Positions 8,791 through 17,553 of a DNA stretch of 64,000 nt are shown here, one piece after another. The first letter of the stretch is position 1. Each line of letters starts with the position of its first letter. Source of the stretch: Marinobacter sp. LV10R510-11A (GTDB lineage Bacteria; Pseudomonadota; Gammaproteobacteria; Pseudomonadales; Oleiphilaceae). The notes beneath the pieces were generated by a model that saw only the letters and a program-made list of their open reading frames with translations, searched no databases and was not told the origin of the DNA. The translations under genes were made by a program, and so were the position numbers. Location of the stretch: positions 682,001 through 746,000 of the forward strand of contig NZ_LT907980.1 in NCBI RefSeq assembly GCF_900215155.1, read 5' to 3'.

Positions 8791-8802
8791 ATTGTCGACA
8801 AA
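8791..8802. promoter_or_regulatory. Third operator-like palindrome, in the gntR leader
   Basis: ATTGTCGACAAA contains the perfect palindrome TTGTCGACAA and ends two bases before the gntR ATG (8805). It begins 51 bases (about five turns) after the second site. It occupies the space where a ribosome site would be, so gntR appears to lack a Shine-Dalgarno and may be poorly translated. Confidence 0.6.
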
Positions 8803-8804
8803 CT

Positions 8805-9485
8805 ATGCCGGATATCACGTCTCAAACCTACACGCGAGCAGACGAAGCCTTTGATTGTCTGCAAACGGCAATCGTTAAGGGAGATCTTGCACCGGGTGAC
8901 AAGATCGGCGAGCTGGATCTCTGCTCCCGCTTCGAGCTGACTCGTGGCCCGCTCCGAGAAGCGCTAGGCCGCCTTGAGTCCCGGGGGCTTCTTGTTCGCC
9001 GCCCCCATGCGGGCGTAAAAGTGGTTTCGGTAAGTGCGTCAGAGTTGATAGAGCTCTACCACATACGGGAAGTTATGGAAGGCTTGGCAGCGCGCCAGGC
9101 CGCTGAACGCATGACAGACCAAGAAATCGCCGATCTTCAAGCCACTCTTGATACCCACGAAGCTATGATCGACGAAGCGCGCGGGCAGGCCTATTATCAG
9201 GCTGAAGGCGACTACGATTTCCACCATCGCATTGCCACCGGCAGCCGCAATACAAAGCTGGCCCAGATGCTCCTCGGTGATCTCTATTACATGGTGCGTA
9301 TGTACCGCTACCGGCTAAGCACTTCCGCTGGTCGCCCCCATCGTGCCCTTGGCGAACACCGCCGTATTGTTGAAGCCATTGCCCAGCGCGATGGCGAACT
9401 TGCAGAATTTTTAATGAAAAGACACATCAACGCCGCTCGTAAAAATATCGAGAAAAAGATTCAGGAAGGCGTGTTAACAATCTGA
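8805..9485 (+). CDS. GntR-family (FCD/FadR subfamily) regulator of the methylcitrate operon
   Basis: A 226-residue cytosolic regulator. The N-terminal winged helix-turn-helix (about residues 10-75) includes AIVKGDLAPGDKIGELDL and TRGPLREALGRLESRGLLV, classic GntR signatures. The all-helical FCD ligand domain follows, with YHIREVMEGLAARQAAERM and late HRRIVEAIAQRDGELAEFLMKRH, which carries metal-ligand histidines typical of FCD. It is the first gene of the prp cluster, 33 bases before prpB, and its own promoter holds matching palindromes. The likely role is autoregulated, inducer-responsive repression of propionate catabolism; a methylcitrate-pathway intermediate as ligand is inference. Confidence 0.9.
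   Translation: MPDITSQTYTRADEAFDCLQTAIVKGDLAPGDKIGELDLCSRFELTRGPLREALGRLESRGLLVRRPHAGVKVVSVSASELIELYHIREVMEGLAARQAAERMTDQEIADLQATLDTHEAMIDEARGQAYYQAEGDYDFHHRIATGSRNTKLAQMLLGDLYYMVRMYRYRLSTSAGRPHRALGEHRRIVEAIAQRDGELAEFLMKRHINAARKNIEKKIQEGVLTI
9470..9481. promoter_or_regulatory. Fourth operator-like site at the gntR/prpB junction
   Basis: CGTGTTAACAAT matches 10 of 12 positions of the palindrome at 8717-8728 and overlaps the gntR stop region, 38 bases before prpB. It could allow separate control of prpB onward. Confidence 0.4.
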
Positions 9486-9518
9486 CAGTTTTATCTATCT
9501 GAATAGAAGGAAAATAAT

Positions 9519-10406
9519 ATGTCCAGAAAGCTCTCCCCGGGTGCGCGTTTCCGCAAAGCCCTGAACGACAACAAGCCCCTGCAGATTGTAGGAACCATCA
9601 ACGCCTACGCGGCCATGATGGCGGAAAAAATCGGGCACCAGGCTATCTATCTTTCCGGTGGCGGCGTCGCAAACGCCTCCTATGGCCTGCCAGATCTTGG
9701 CATGACCACCATGAACGACGTGGTAGAAGACGTGCGCCGCATTACTGCTGCAACCGATTTGCCTCTGCTGGTAGATATCGATACCGGTTGGGGTGGGGCG
9801 TTTAATATCGCCCGTACCATCCGCGAAATGGAACGTGCCGGTGCGGCCGCTGTCCACATTGAAGACCAAGTTGCCCAAAAGCGCTGCGGACACCGCCCGA
9901 ATAAAGAAATTGTCTCCAAAGAAGAAATGGTCGATCGCATAAAGGCAGCCGCCGATGCCCGTGTAGATAAAGACTTCTTTATCATGGCCCGTACCGACTC
10001 CTTCCAAAAAGAAGGCCTAGAAGCGGCCATCGATCGCGCCAAAGCCTGCATCGAAGCCGGCGCTGACGGCATCTTCGCCGAAGCGGTGACCGAGCTGGAA
10101 CACTACAAAGCCTTCTCGGAAGCCCTGGGTGACGTTCCACTACTCGCCAACATCACCGAGTTTGGCGCCACGCCACTGTACAACCGTAAAGAGCTCGGCG
10201 ACGCCGGTGCGAGCATGGTGCTGTACCCGCTAAGTGCCTTCCGCGCCATGAATAAAGCCGCGGTAACCGTATATCAGAATATTCTTGAGAAGGGCGACCA
10301 GAAAGACGTGGTTGATTTGATGCAGACGCGTATGGAATTGTACGATTTCCTGAACTACCACGATTTCGAACAGAAGCTGGATCAACTGTTTAAACAGTCC
10401 AAATAA
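9519..10406 (+). CDS. prpB: 2-methylisocitrate lyase
   Basis: Cleaves 2-methylisocitrate to pyruvate and succinate, the last step of the 2-methylcitrate cycle; cytosolic. The 295 residues form an isocitrate-lyase-type barrel. They show [21 protein letters not shown], the metal-site [12 protein letters not shown], and the catalytic [16 protein letters not shown] (PrpB form of the KKCGH loop). IMARTDSF and [10 protein letters not shown] follow downstream. An AAGGAAAA ribosome site precedes the ATG. It is followed 17 bases later by prpC. Confidence 0.95.
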   Translation: MSRKLSPGARFRKALNDNKPLQIVGTINAYAAMMAEKIGHQAIYLSGGGVANASYGLPDLGMTTMNDVVEDVRRITAATDLPLLVDIDTGWGGAFNIARTIREMERAGAAAVHIEDQVAQKRCGHRPNKEIVSKEEMVDRIKAAADARVDKDFFIMARTDSFQKEGLEAAIDRAKACIEAGADGIFAEAVTELEHYKAFSEALGDVPLLANITEFGATPLYNRKELGDAGASMVLYPLSAFRAMNKAAVTVYQNILEKGDQKDVVDLMQTRMELYDFLNYHDFEQKLDQLFKQSK

Positions 10407-10423
10407 TTTAAGGGAGAGCATCC

Positions 10424-11554
10424 ATGGCAGAATCAAAAAAATCAGGTGGCGCAGGCTTGCGCGGTCAGGTAGCTGGTGAAACGGCACTGTGTACCGTAGG
10501 TAAAACCGGAACTGGCCTGGCCTATCGCGGTTACGATGTCAGCGACCTGGCAGACAACACCCAATTTGAAGAAGTAGCCTACCTGCTGTTGCGCGGAAAG
10601 CTGCCGAATCAGCAGGAACTGGATGCCTACAAGAAAAAGCTCCAGAGCCTCCGTAATTTGCCCCACGCCCTGAAAACCGTTTTGGAAAACATTCCCAAAA
10701 ACGCCCACCCAATGGACGTAATGCGCACCGGCTGCTCCATGTTGGGCACTCTTGAAACGGAACAAGACTTCAGCGTGCAAGACGACAAAATCGACCGCAT
10801 GCTGGCCCTGTTCCCGTCCATCATCACCTACTGGTACCGCTTCGTCCACGAAGGCGTACGCATTGAAACCAGCAGCGATGTGGATTCCATCGGCGGCCAC
10901 TTCCTAGAATTGTTACACGGCAAGAAGCCAAGTGAACTGCACGAGCGCGTCATGAACGTGTCTCTGATTCTGTACGCCGAGCACGAATTCAACGCCTCCA
11001 CCTTCACCGCCCGCGTGTGTGCGTCCACGCTGTCTGATATTCACAGCTGCGTAACCGGAGCAATCGGCACCCTACGTGGCCCGCTGCACGGTGGCGCCAA
11101 CGAGGCGGCCATGGAGCTGATTCAAAAATTCCAGAGCGCCGACGAAGCTGAGAAGGGCGTGATGGGCATGCTCGAGCGCAAGGAAAAGATCATGGGCTTC
11201 GGCCACGCGGTTTACACCGAATCCGATCCTCGCAACGTGATTATCAAGCAATGGGCTGAAAAGCTGTCGAAGGACATAGGCGATACGGTTCTGTACCCAG
11301 TCTCCGTGCGCTGCGAAGAAGTCATGTGGCGCGAGAAGAAACTGTTCTGCAATGCCGACTTCTTCCATGCCTCGACTTATCACTTCATGGGCATCCCGAC
11401 TGAGCTGTTCACGCCGATTTTTGTGATGTCCCGCGTATCAGGCTGGACAGCCCACGTGAAAGAGCAGCGGGCTAACAACCGGATTATCCGCCCAAGTGCC
11501 GATTACACGGGGCCTGAGAGTGCGGAATGGCTGCCGATTGATAAGCGGCCATAA
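10424..11554 (+). CDS. prpC: 2-methylcitrate synthase
   Basis: Condenses propionyl-CoA with oxaloacetate to 2-methylcitrate; cytosolic citrate-synthase fold. At 376 residues it has the short methylcitrate-synthase length. Visible landmarks are the N-terminal GLRGQVAGETALCTVG and YRGYDVSDLA, the histidine-containing LRGPLHGGANEAAMELI, and GFGHAVYTESDPR. The C-terminus has RPSADYTGP. A GGGAGAG ribosome site precedes the ATG. A large inverted repeat separates it from acnD. Confidence 0.95.
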   Translation: MAESKKSGGAGLRGQVAGETALCTVGKTGTGLAYRGYDVSDLADNTQFEEVAYLLLRGKLPNQQELDAYKKKLQSLRNLPHALKTVLENIPKNAHPMDVMRTGCSMLGTLETEQDFSVQDDKIDRMLALFPSIITYWYRFVHEGVRIETSSDVDSIGGHFLELLHGKKPSELHERVMNVSLILYAEHEFNASTFTARVCASTLSDIHSCVTGAIGTLRGPLHGGANEAAMELIQKFQSADEAEKGVMGMLERKEKIMGFGHAVYTESDPRNVIIKQWAEKLSKDIGDTVLYPVSVRCEEVMWREKKLFCNADFFHASTYHFMGIPTELFTPIFVMSRVSGWTAHVKEQRANNRIIRPSADYTGPESAEWLPIDKRP

Positions 11555-11558
11555 GAAT

Positions 11559-11650
11559 CCCCCCTCTCCCTAGCCCTCTCCCGCGAGGGGCGAAGGAATA
11601 CTGATTTTACTCCCCTCGCCCCTTGCGGGAGAGGGGCTGGGGGAGAGGGG
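11559..11650. repeat. REP-like C-rich inverted repeat between prpC and acnD
   Basis: Two imperfect arms, about 11559-11590 (CCCTCTCCC-TAGCC-CTCTCCCGCGAGGGG) and 11612-11650 (CCCCTCGCCCC-TTGCGGGAGAGGGG-CTGGGGGAGAGGGG), pair over more than 25 bases around an AT-rich loop. Composition and form match dispersed extragenic palindromes of gammaproteobacteria. It lies inside the operon, so it may modulate prpC against acnD transcript levels. A long hairpin like this can also stall polymerase. Confidence 0.7.
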
Positions 11651-11679
11651 TCAACATATACCGAACAAGAGCACCGCCC

Positions 11680-14292
11680 ATGAACACCAATTACCGCAAA
11701 CCCCTCCCAGGCACCGACCTGGAATATTTCGACACCCGCCAGGCCGTGGAAGACATCCAGGCCGGCGCATACAACAAGCTGCCGTACACCTCCAAAATCC
11801 TAGCCGAACAACTTGTTCGCCGCTGCGACCCAGATGCACTCACAGATTCCCTAAAACAGCTTATCGAACGCAAACGCGACCTAGACTTCCCATGGTACCC
11901 AGCTCGCGTAGTCTGCCACGACATCCTGGGCCAAACCGCGCTAGTTGATCTCGCTGGCCTGCGTGACGCCATAGCCGAGAAGGGCGGTGACCCTGCCAAG
12001 GTGAACCCAGTGGTTCCCACGCAGCTAATCGTTGATCACTCTCTGGCCGTTGAACACGCAGGCTTCGAGGAAGACGCGTTCGAGAAAAACCGAGCCATCG
12101 AAGACCGTCGCAACGATGACCGGTTCCACTTCATCAACTGGACGAAAACCGCGTTTGAAAACGTCGACGTGATTCCGCCAGGCAACGGCATCATGCACCA
12201 GATCAACCTGGAGAAAATGTCTCCGGTGATTCAGGCGCGCGCAGATGGCGAAGGCAAGCGAGTAGCCTTCCCGGATACCTGCGTAGGCACAGACAGCCAC
12301 ACCCCAATGGTTGATGCTCTGGGTGTTATCTCCGTGGGTGTGGGCGGCCTCGAAGCCGAGAGCGTCATGCTTGGCCGCGCCTCCATGATGCGCTTGCCGG
12401 ATATCGTGGGTGTTGAACTCACCAATAAGTTGAACCCCGGCATTACCAGCACAGATATGGTGCTGGCCCTGACCGAGTTTTTGCGTAAAGAGCGAGTGGT
12501 GGGTGCGTATTTGGAATTCTACGGCGAAGGCGCAGACAGCCTGACCATAGGAGACCGCGCCACCATCTCCAACATGACACCGGAATACGGTGCCACGGCA
12601 GCCATGTTTTACATCGACGGCCAGACCATCGACTATCTGAAGCTCACCGGCCGTGAAGACGAGCAGGTAGCCTTGGTAGAAACCTTCGCCAAACATACCG
12701 GCCTATGGGCAGATGATTTGAAGGATGCTGAGTACGAACGCATTCTGAAGTTTGATCTGTCTACCGTTGCTCGCACACTTGCCGGCCCCTCCAACCCGCA
12801 CGCACACCTGCCGACCTCCGAGCTGACAGAGCGCGGCATTGCCGGTGCGTGGGTAAAGGAAGAAGGCAAAATGCCAGACGGCGCGGTGATCATCGCCGCC
12901 ATCACCAGCTGTACCAATACCAGTAACCCACGCAACATGGTGGCTGCGGGCCTGATTGCCCGTAACGCCAATAAGCTCGGCCTGACCCGTAAGCCCTGGG
13001 TGAAGTCCTCTCTGGCGCCAGGCTCCAAGACCGTCAGCATGTACTTAGAAGACGCCAAGCTAATGTCCGAGCTGGAAAACCTTGGCTTCGGTGTGGTGGG
13101 ATTTGCCTGTACTACCTGTAACGGCATGAGCGGTGCGCTGGACCCGGAAATCGAGAAAGAAGTCATTGAGCGCGACCTGTACGCCACGGCGGTGCTTTCC
13201 GGTAACCGTAACTTCGACGGCCGGATTCACCCCTACGCCAAGCAGGCATTCCTTGCGTCACCGCCTTTGGTCGTAGCCTACGCCATTGCCGGCACCATCC
13301 GCTTCGACATCGAAAAAGACGCGCTGGGCTACGACAAAGACGGAAACCCCGTCACCCTAAAAGACATCTGGCCAGATGACGCCGAAATCGACGCCATCGT
13401 GAAGCAATCAGTGAAGCCGGAGCAGTTCCGCAGCATCTATATTCCGATGTTTGATATCACCCGCGATGCCCAAGCTAAAACCAATCCGTTGTATGACTGG
13501 CGGTCAGAGAGCACCTACATTCGCCGCCCGCCGTACTGGGAAGGCGGCATGGTCGGCGAAAAGATGCTCAAAGGCATGCGCCCGCTGGCGGTGCTGCCAG
13601 ACAACATCACCACGGACCACCTGTCGCCGTCCAACGCCATCATGATGGACAGCGCCGCCGGTGAATACCTGCACAAAATGGGCGTGCCAGAAGTGGATTT
13701 CAACTCCTACGCAACCCACCGTGGCGACCACCTGACGGCCCAGCGCGCCACCTTCGCCAACCCCAAACTGTTCAACGAAATGGTTCTGGATGAAAGCGGC
13801 AAAGTGAAACAGGGCTCGTTTGCGCGAATCGAACCAGAAGGCAAGGTCACCCGCATGTGGGAAGCTATTGAAACCTACATGGAGCGCAAACAGCCGCTGA
13901 TCATCATCGCCGGTGCCGACTACGGTCAGGGCTCCTCCCGTGATTGGGCCGCCAAAGGTGTGGCATTGGCGGGTGTAGAGGCCATCGCAGCCGAAGGCTT
14001 TGAGCGTATTCACCGTACCAACCTGGTTGGTATGGGTGTGATGCCCCTTCAGTTCGAGGAAGGCACAACGCGCAAGACCTTGAATATCGACGGTACCGAA
14101 ACCTTTGATGTGGAAGGCACAGCTGCGCCTGGCGCGAAGCTAACGCTGATTATCCACCGGAAAGATGGCGGCTCTGAGCGAGTGCCGATGGTTTGTCGGT
14201 TGGATACTGCGGAAGAGTTGTCGATTTATTCTGCTGGTGGCGTGTTGCAGCGGTTTGCTGAGGACTTCCTTCAGTCGGAAGGAGCGGCTTAA
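11680..14292 (+). CDS. acnD: Fe/S-dependent 2-methylcitrate dehydratase AcnD
   Basis: Aconitase-family enzyme that dehydrates 2-methylcitrate to 2-methyl-trans-aconitate when paired with PrpF. I choose ATG 11680 (MNTNYRKPLPGTDLEYFD) over an in-frame upstream start at 11623, which would read through the inverted repeat. The 870 residues match AcnD. Iron-sulphur ligands are visible in AITSCTNTSNP and in ACTTCNGMSG. Substrate-site segments include DTCVGTDSHTPM and GADYGQGSSRDWAAKG. The gene sits between prpC and prpF, which distinguishes it from housekeeping AcnA. Confidence 0.95.
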   Translation: MNTNYRKPLPGTDLEYFDTRQAVEDIQAGAYNKLPYTSKILAEQLVRRCDPDALTDSLKQLIERKRDLDFPWYPARVVCHDILGQTALVDLAGLRDAIAEKGGDPAKVNPVVPTQLIVDHSLAVEHAGFEEDAFEKNRAIEDRRNDDRFHFINWTKTAFENVDVIPPGNGIMHQINLEKMSPVIQARADGEGKRVAFPDTCVGTDSHTPMVDALGVISVGVGGLEAESVMLGRASMMRLPDIVGVELTNKLNPGITSTDMVLALTEFLRKERVVGAYLEFYGEGADSLTIGDRATISNMTPEYGATAAMFYIDGQTIDYLKLTGREDEQVALVETFAKHTGLWADDLKDAEYERILKFDLSTVARTLAGPSNPHAHLPTSELTERGIAGAWVKEEGKMPDGAVIIAAITSCTNTSNPRNMVAAGLIARNANKLGLTRKPWVKSSLAPGSKTVSMYLEDAKLMSELENLGFGVVGFACTTCNGMSGALDPEIEKEVIERDLYATAVLSGNRNFDGRIHPYAKQAFLASPPLVVAYAIAGTIRFDIEKDALGYDKDGNPVTLKDIWPDDAEIDAIVKQSVKPEQFRSIYIPMFDITRDAQAKTNPLYDWRSESTYIRRPPYWEGGMVGEKMLKGMRPLAVLPDNITTDHLSPSNAIMMDSAAGEYLHKMGVPEVDFNSYATHRGDHLTAQRATFANPKLFNEMVLDESGKVKQGSFARIEPEGKVTRMWEAIETYMERKQPLIIIAGADYGQGSSRDWAAKGVALAGVEAIAAEGFERIHRTNLVGMGVMPLQFEEGTTRKTLNIDGTETFDVEGTAAPGAKLTLIIHRKDGGSERVPMVCRLDTAEELSIYSAGGVLQRFAEDFLQSEGAA

Positions 14293-14293
14293 A

Positions 14294-15469
14294 ATGCCCA
14301 GCACCCCCCAAATCAGAATCCCCGCCACTTACATGCGTGGCGGTACCAGCAAAGGCGTGTTCTTCCGCCTGAGCGACCTTCCCGAGAAAGCCCAAACACC
14401 AGGCCCAGCGCGGGATAACTTATTGCTGCGAGTCATCGGCAGCCCAGACCCCTATCAAAAGCAAACCGACGGCATGGGTGGCGCCACATCCAGCACCAGC
14501 AAAACTGTCATCCTGAGCAAAAGCACTCAGCCAGATCACGATGTGGACTACCTCTTCGGCCAAGTAAGCATCGATAAGCCCTTCGTGGATTGGAGCGGCA
14601 ACTGCGGCAACCTCACCGCCGCCGTGGGCGCGTTTGCCATCAACAGCGGCTATGTTCCAAGCGACCGCGTCCCCGAAAACGGCACAGCGATCGTGCGTAT
14701 CTGGCAGGCTAATATCCGCAAAACGATCATTGCGAACGTGCCTATCACCAACGGTGAAGTGCAGGAAACCGGCGACTTCGAACTAGACGGCGTCACGTTC
14801 CCCGCCGCCGAAGTCCAAGTGGAATTCATGAACCCCGCCGATGGCGAGGGTTCCATGTTCCCTACCGGCAACCTGGTGGATGATCTGGAAATACCCGGCG
14901 TGGGCACCCTGAAAGCCACCATGATCAATGCCGGCATTCCCACGGTGTTCATCAATGCAGCGGCCGTCGGCTATAACGGCACAGAACTGCAAGACGACAT
15001 CAACAGCGATCCCAAAGCCCTGGCGATGTTTGAAACCATCCGTGCCCACGGTGCGCTAAAAATGGGGCTGATCCAGAATATTGAAGAAGCCGCATCCCGG
15101 CAGCACACCCCCAAGGTGGCCTTCGTAGCGCCACCTGTGGACTACACTGCATCCAGTGGTAAGCAGATAGCCGCAGGTGATATCGATGTGCTGGTACGCG
15201 CGCTCTCCATGGGCAAGCTACACCACGCCATGATGGGTACCGCAGCCGTTGCTATCGCTATCGCAGCCGCCATTCCCGGAACCTTGGTTAACCTGGCGGC
15301 TGGCGGCGGTGATCGTACATCTGTCACCTTCGGCCATCCATCAGGTACGCTGCAGGTTGGCGCAGAAGCAAAAGAAGTGAATGGTCAGTGGACAGCTACC
15401 AAGGCCATCATGAGCCGCAGTGCTCGCATTTTGATGGAAGGGTGGGTACGCATACCAGACGAGGCTTGA
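14294..15469 (+). CDS. prpF: 2-methylaconitate cis-trans isomerase PrpF
   Basis: Isomerises the AcnD product so that it can be rehydrated to 2-methylisocitrate; a DUF453/diaminopimelate-epimerase-like fold. The start is ATG 14294, one base after the acnD stop, with GGAAGGAG at 14278-14285 inside the acnD end as ribosome site. An in-frame upstream start at 14165 would overlap acnD and is rejected. The N-terminus PATYMRGGTSKGVFFRLSDL is the family signature, followed by DGMGGATSSTSK and WSGNCGNLTAAVGAFAI. The 391 residues match the family length. This set (acnD plus prpF) replaces a PrpD-only dehydration route. Confidence 0.95.
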   Translation: MPSTPQIRIPATYMRGGTSKGVFFRLSDLPEKAQTPGPARDNLLLRVIGSPDPYQKQTDGMGGATSSTSKTVILSKSTQPDHDVDYLFGQVSIDKPFVDWSGNCGNLTAAVGAFAINSGYVPSDRVPENGTAIVRIWQANIRKTIIANVPITNGEVQETGDFELDGVTFPAAEVQVEFMNPADGEGSMFPTGNLVDDLEIPGVGTLKATMINAGIPTVFINAAAVGYNGTELQDDINSDPKALAMFETIRAHGALKMGLIQNIEEAASRQHTPKVAFVAPPVDYTASSGKQIAAGDIDVLVRALSMGKLHHAMMGTAAVAIAIAAAIPGTLVNLAAGGGDRTSVTFGHPSGTLQVGAEAKEVNGQWTATKAIMSRSARILMEGWVRIPDEA

Positions 15470-15504
15470 ACCTGACATCGTGAATCCCGATAGGAGGAAT
15501 TAAT

Positions 15505-16989
15505 ATGGCTGCAACATTCGAACTTAACGAACGGCCTGATTACGACGACGTTCTGCAGCGGATTGCAGACTACGTTCTTACTTATAAGGTAAAAAACAAA
15601 GAAGCCTGGAATACAGCACGCAACTGCCTGATGGATACGCTTGGCTGCGGTCTGCTGGCACTGCGTTTCCCCGAATGTACAAAGCATCTCGGGCCGTTGG
15701 TGGAAGGCACGGTTGTTCCCCACGGCGCCCGTGTTCCCGGCACTCAGTTCCGCCTAGATCCCGTTAAAGCCGCTTGGGATATCGGCTGCATCGTCCGTTG
15801 GTTGGATTACAACGACACCTGGCTGGCGGCTGAGTGGGGGCACCCTTCAGATAACCTTGGCGGCATCTTGGCGGTGGCCGACCACCTTTCTCAGAAACGG
15901 GTCGCCGAGGGCAAAGAACCGATCACCATGCGTACGGTTCTCGAAGCCATGATCATGGCCCACGAAATCCAAGGCGTATTAGCGCTGGAAAACTCTTTCA
16001 ATAGAGTAGGTCTGGATCATGTCTTGCTGGTGAAGGTTGCCTCTACGGCGGTTACCGCCAAGCTTATGGGCGCCACCCGAGACCAGCTGCTCTCTGCGCT
16101 TTCCCATGCATGGGTAGACGGCCAAGCGCTGCGAACCTATCGCCATGCGCCGAATGCCGGCTCCCGTAAATCCTGGGCCGCCGGCGACGCCACTTCTCGG
16201 GCCGTCCGCCTTGCAGATATTGCCATGCGCGGCGAAATGGGCATTCCTAGCGCGCTAACAGCGCCCCAATGGGGCTTCTACGACGTGCTGTTCAGCAAAA
16301 CCAATAAAGATCAGGCCATCAAACCAGAAGGCGAACGCCAGTTCTCATTGCCTCAAGCGTTCGGCTCCTACGTGATGGAAAACATTCTGTTTAAGATTTC
16401 CTTCCCGGCAGAGTTTCATGCTCAAACCGCAGCTGAAGCGGCGGTTACGCTTCACCCGCAGGTGAAAGACCGGCTTGATGAGATCGACCGAATTGTGATC
16501 ACCACCCACGAATCCGCCATCCGGATCATCTCAAAAGTAGGCAAACTGGCCAACGCAGCAGACCGCGACCATTGCTTGCAATATATGACAGCAGTACCGC
16601 TGATCTTCGGACAACTAAACGCCGAACATTACGAAGACGAATTCCACGAGGCTAATCCGGAAATTGATATGCTGCGGGAAAAAATGGAAGTAATCGAAGA
16701 TGCGCGCTACACCAAAGAGTATCTAGAGGCAGATAAACGCTCCATCGCTAACGCCATTCAGGTATTCTTCAAAGACGGCTCAAGCACAGAACAGGTTGTT
16801 GTGGAGTACCCGATAGGCCACCACCGGCGCAGAAAAGAAGGCATTCCGCTGCTGGAAGACAAATTCCGGTCTAATCTGGCGACCCGCTTCCCCGCGCAAC
16901 AGTGCCAGCAGATTTTTAACGTGTGCAAAGAGCAGAAGGGGCTGGAGCAAACGGCGGTTCACGAGTTTGTGGAGCTGTTTATTATTTAG
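15505..16989 (+). CDS. prpD: 2-methylcitrate dehydratase PrpD
   Basis: Cofactor-free dehydratase of the MmgE/PrpD family, 494 residues. It has the N-terminal [35 protein letters not shown] (substrate-site segment), and [26 protein letters not shown] strong TAGGAGGAATTAAT ribosome site precedes the ATG. It is the last gene of the operon. With AcnD/PrpF also present, the cell has two possible methylcitrate dehydration systems. This arrangement is seen in several gammaproteobacteria, where PrpD may be partly redundant or act on another isomer. Confidence 0.95.
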   Translation: MAATFELNERPDYDDVLQRIADYVLTYKVKNKEAWNTARNCLMDTLGCGLLALRFPECTKHLGPLVEGTVVPHGARVPGTQFRLDPVKAAWDIGCIVRWLDYNDTWLAAEWGHPSDNLGGILAVADHLSQKRVAEGKEPITMRTVLEAMIMAHEIQGVLALENSFNRVGLDHVLLVKVASTAVTAKLMGATRDQLLSALSHAWVDGQALRTYRHAPNAGSRKSWAAGDATSRAVRLADIAMRGEMGIPSALTAPQWGFYDVLFSKTNKDQAIKPEGERQFSLPQAFGSYVMENILFKISFPAEFHAQTAAEAAVTLHPQVKDRLDEIDRIVITTHESAIRIISKVGKLANAADRDHCLQYMTAVPLIFGQLNAEHYEDEFHEANPEIDMLREKMEVIEDARYTKEYLEADKRSIANAIQVFFKDGSSTEQVVVEYPIGHHRRRKEGIPLLEDKFRSNLATRFPAQQCQQIFNVCKEQKGLEQTAVHEFVELFII

Positions 16990-17114
16990 GCAGTCTGTAG
17001 CGCTTAACGTACTGACGCATTGTTAGCTCTATATCTGTCTCGTGCGGTGCAGATATAAATCACTCCCGGTGATATACCGTCTCGGCTATGGCGGTATTAA
17101 GGTTATTGGCGCCG

Positions 17115-17504
17115 TTATTCCCGCATGCCATCAAGGTAACGGCGAACGTGTATTAGGTTGGCGACGCTGCCCTTAAGCATAACGTTCATAGCTGATTCGC
17201 CATTGAAGTCCCGGTTTTCTTTCTTAGGCCAAGCGTTTGCCTGGGATTCCGTGGGAAACAGTAGCCTCAGGGACTTATAGACACCCATTACGTAAGAAAT
17301 TCGCTCCAGGGTATCCTTAGAAATCGCCGGCCCCTCACCATTGCGCCACTTGTAGAACGTTGAGCTAGCCGGGTCACCTAGTAAAATACGCTCTTCCTGA
17401 GCCTTTAAGCCCCAAGACTTTGTGATGTTGAAGAATATTTCAAGAGCCGTGTGGGAGACAATCTTCGGATCTTTGTCCTCTAGGAACTCTCTGGCTGCAA
17501 GCAT
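17115..17504 (-). CDS. MbcA/ParS/Xre-type antitoxin-like protein without a toxin partner
   Basis: A 129-residue soluble protein. The N-terminal half is a helix-turn-helix-like Xre region (NITKSWGLKAQEERILLGDPASSTFYKWRNGEG, about 27-59). The C-terminal half resembles the MbcA/ParS toxin-binding domain (LERISYVMGVYKSLRLLFPTESQANAWPKKENRDFNGESAMNVML, about 67-111). Such proteins normally neutralise RES-domain toxins encoded next door, but no RES gene is present in the flanks. It lies downstream of the exosortase-associated ATPase on the same strand, after a 49-base gap, so here it may act as a regulator. Function is inferred from family only. Confidence 0.75.
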   Translation of the reverse strand: MLAAREFLEDKDPKIVSHTALEIFFNITKSWGLKAQEERILLGDPASSTFYKWRNGEGPAISKDTLERISYVMGVYKSLRLLFPTESQANAWPKKENRDFNGESAMNVMLKGSVANLIHVRRYLDGMRE

Positions 17505-17553
17505 TCTACGGCACTCCTATAGCAGAGTTCCCCCGGCCTGCTGGCTACTACGC

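Noticed and set aside
12025..12696. 223-codon minus-strand ORF
   Set aside because: Antisense shadow of acnD in a GC-rich gene.
17031..17056. Stem-loop ATATCTG/CAGATAT after prpD as a terminator
   Set aside because: Only 7 bp, mostly AU, with a 12-base loop and no T-run; prpD termination is unresolved.
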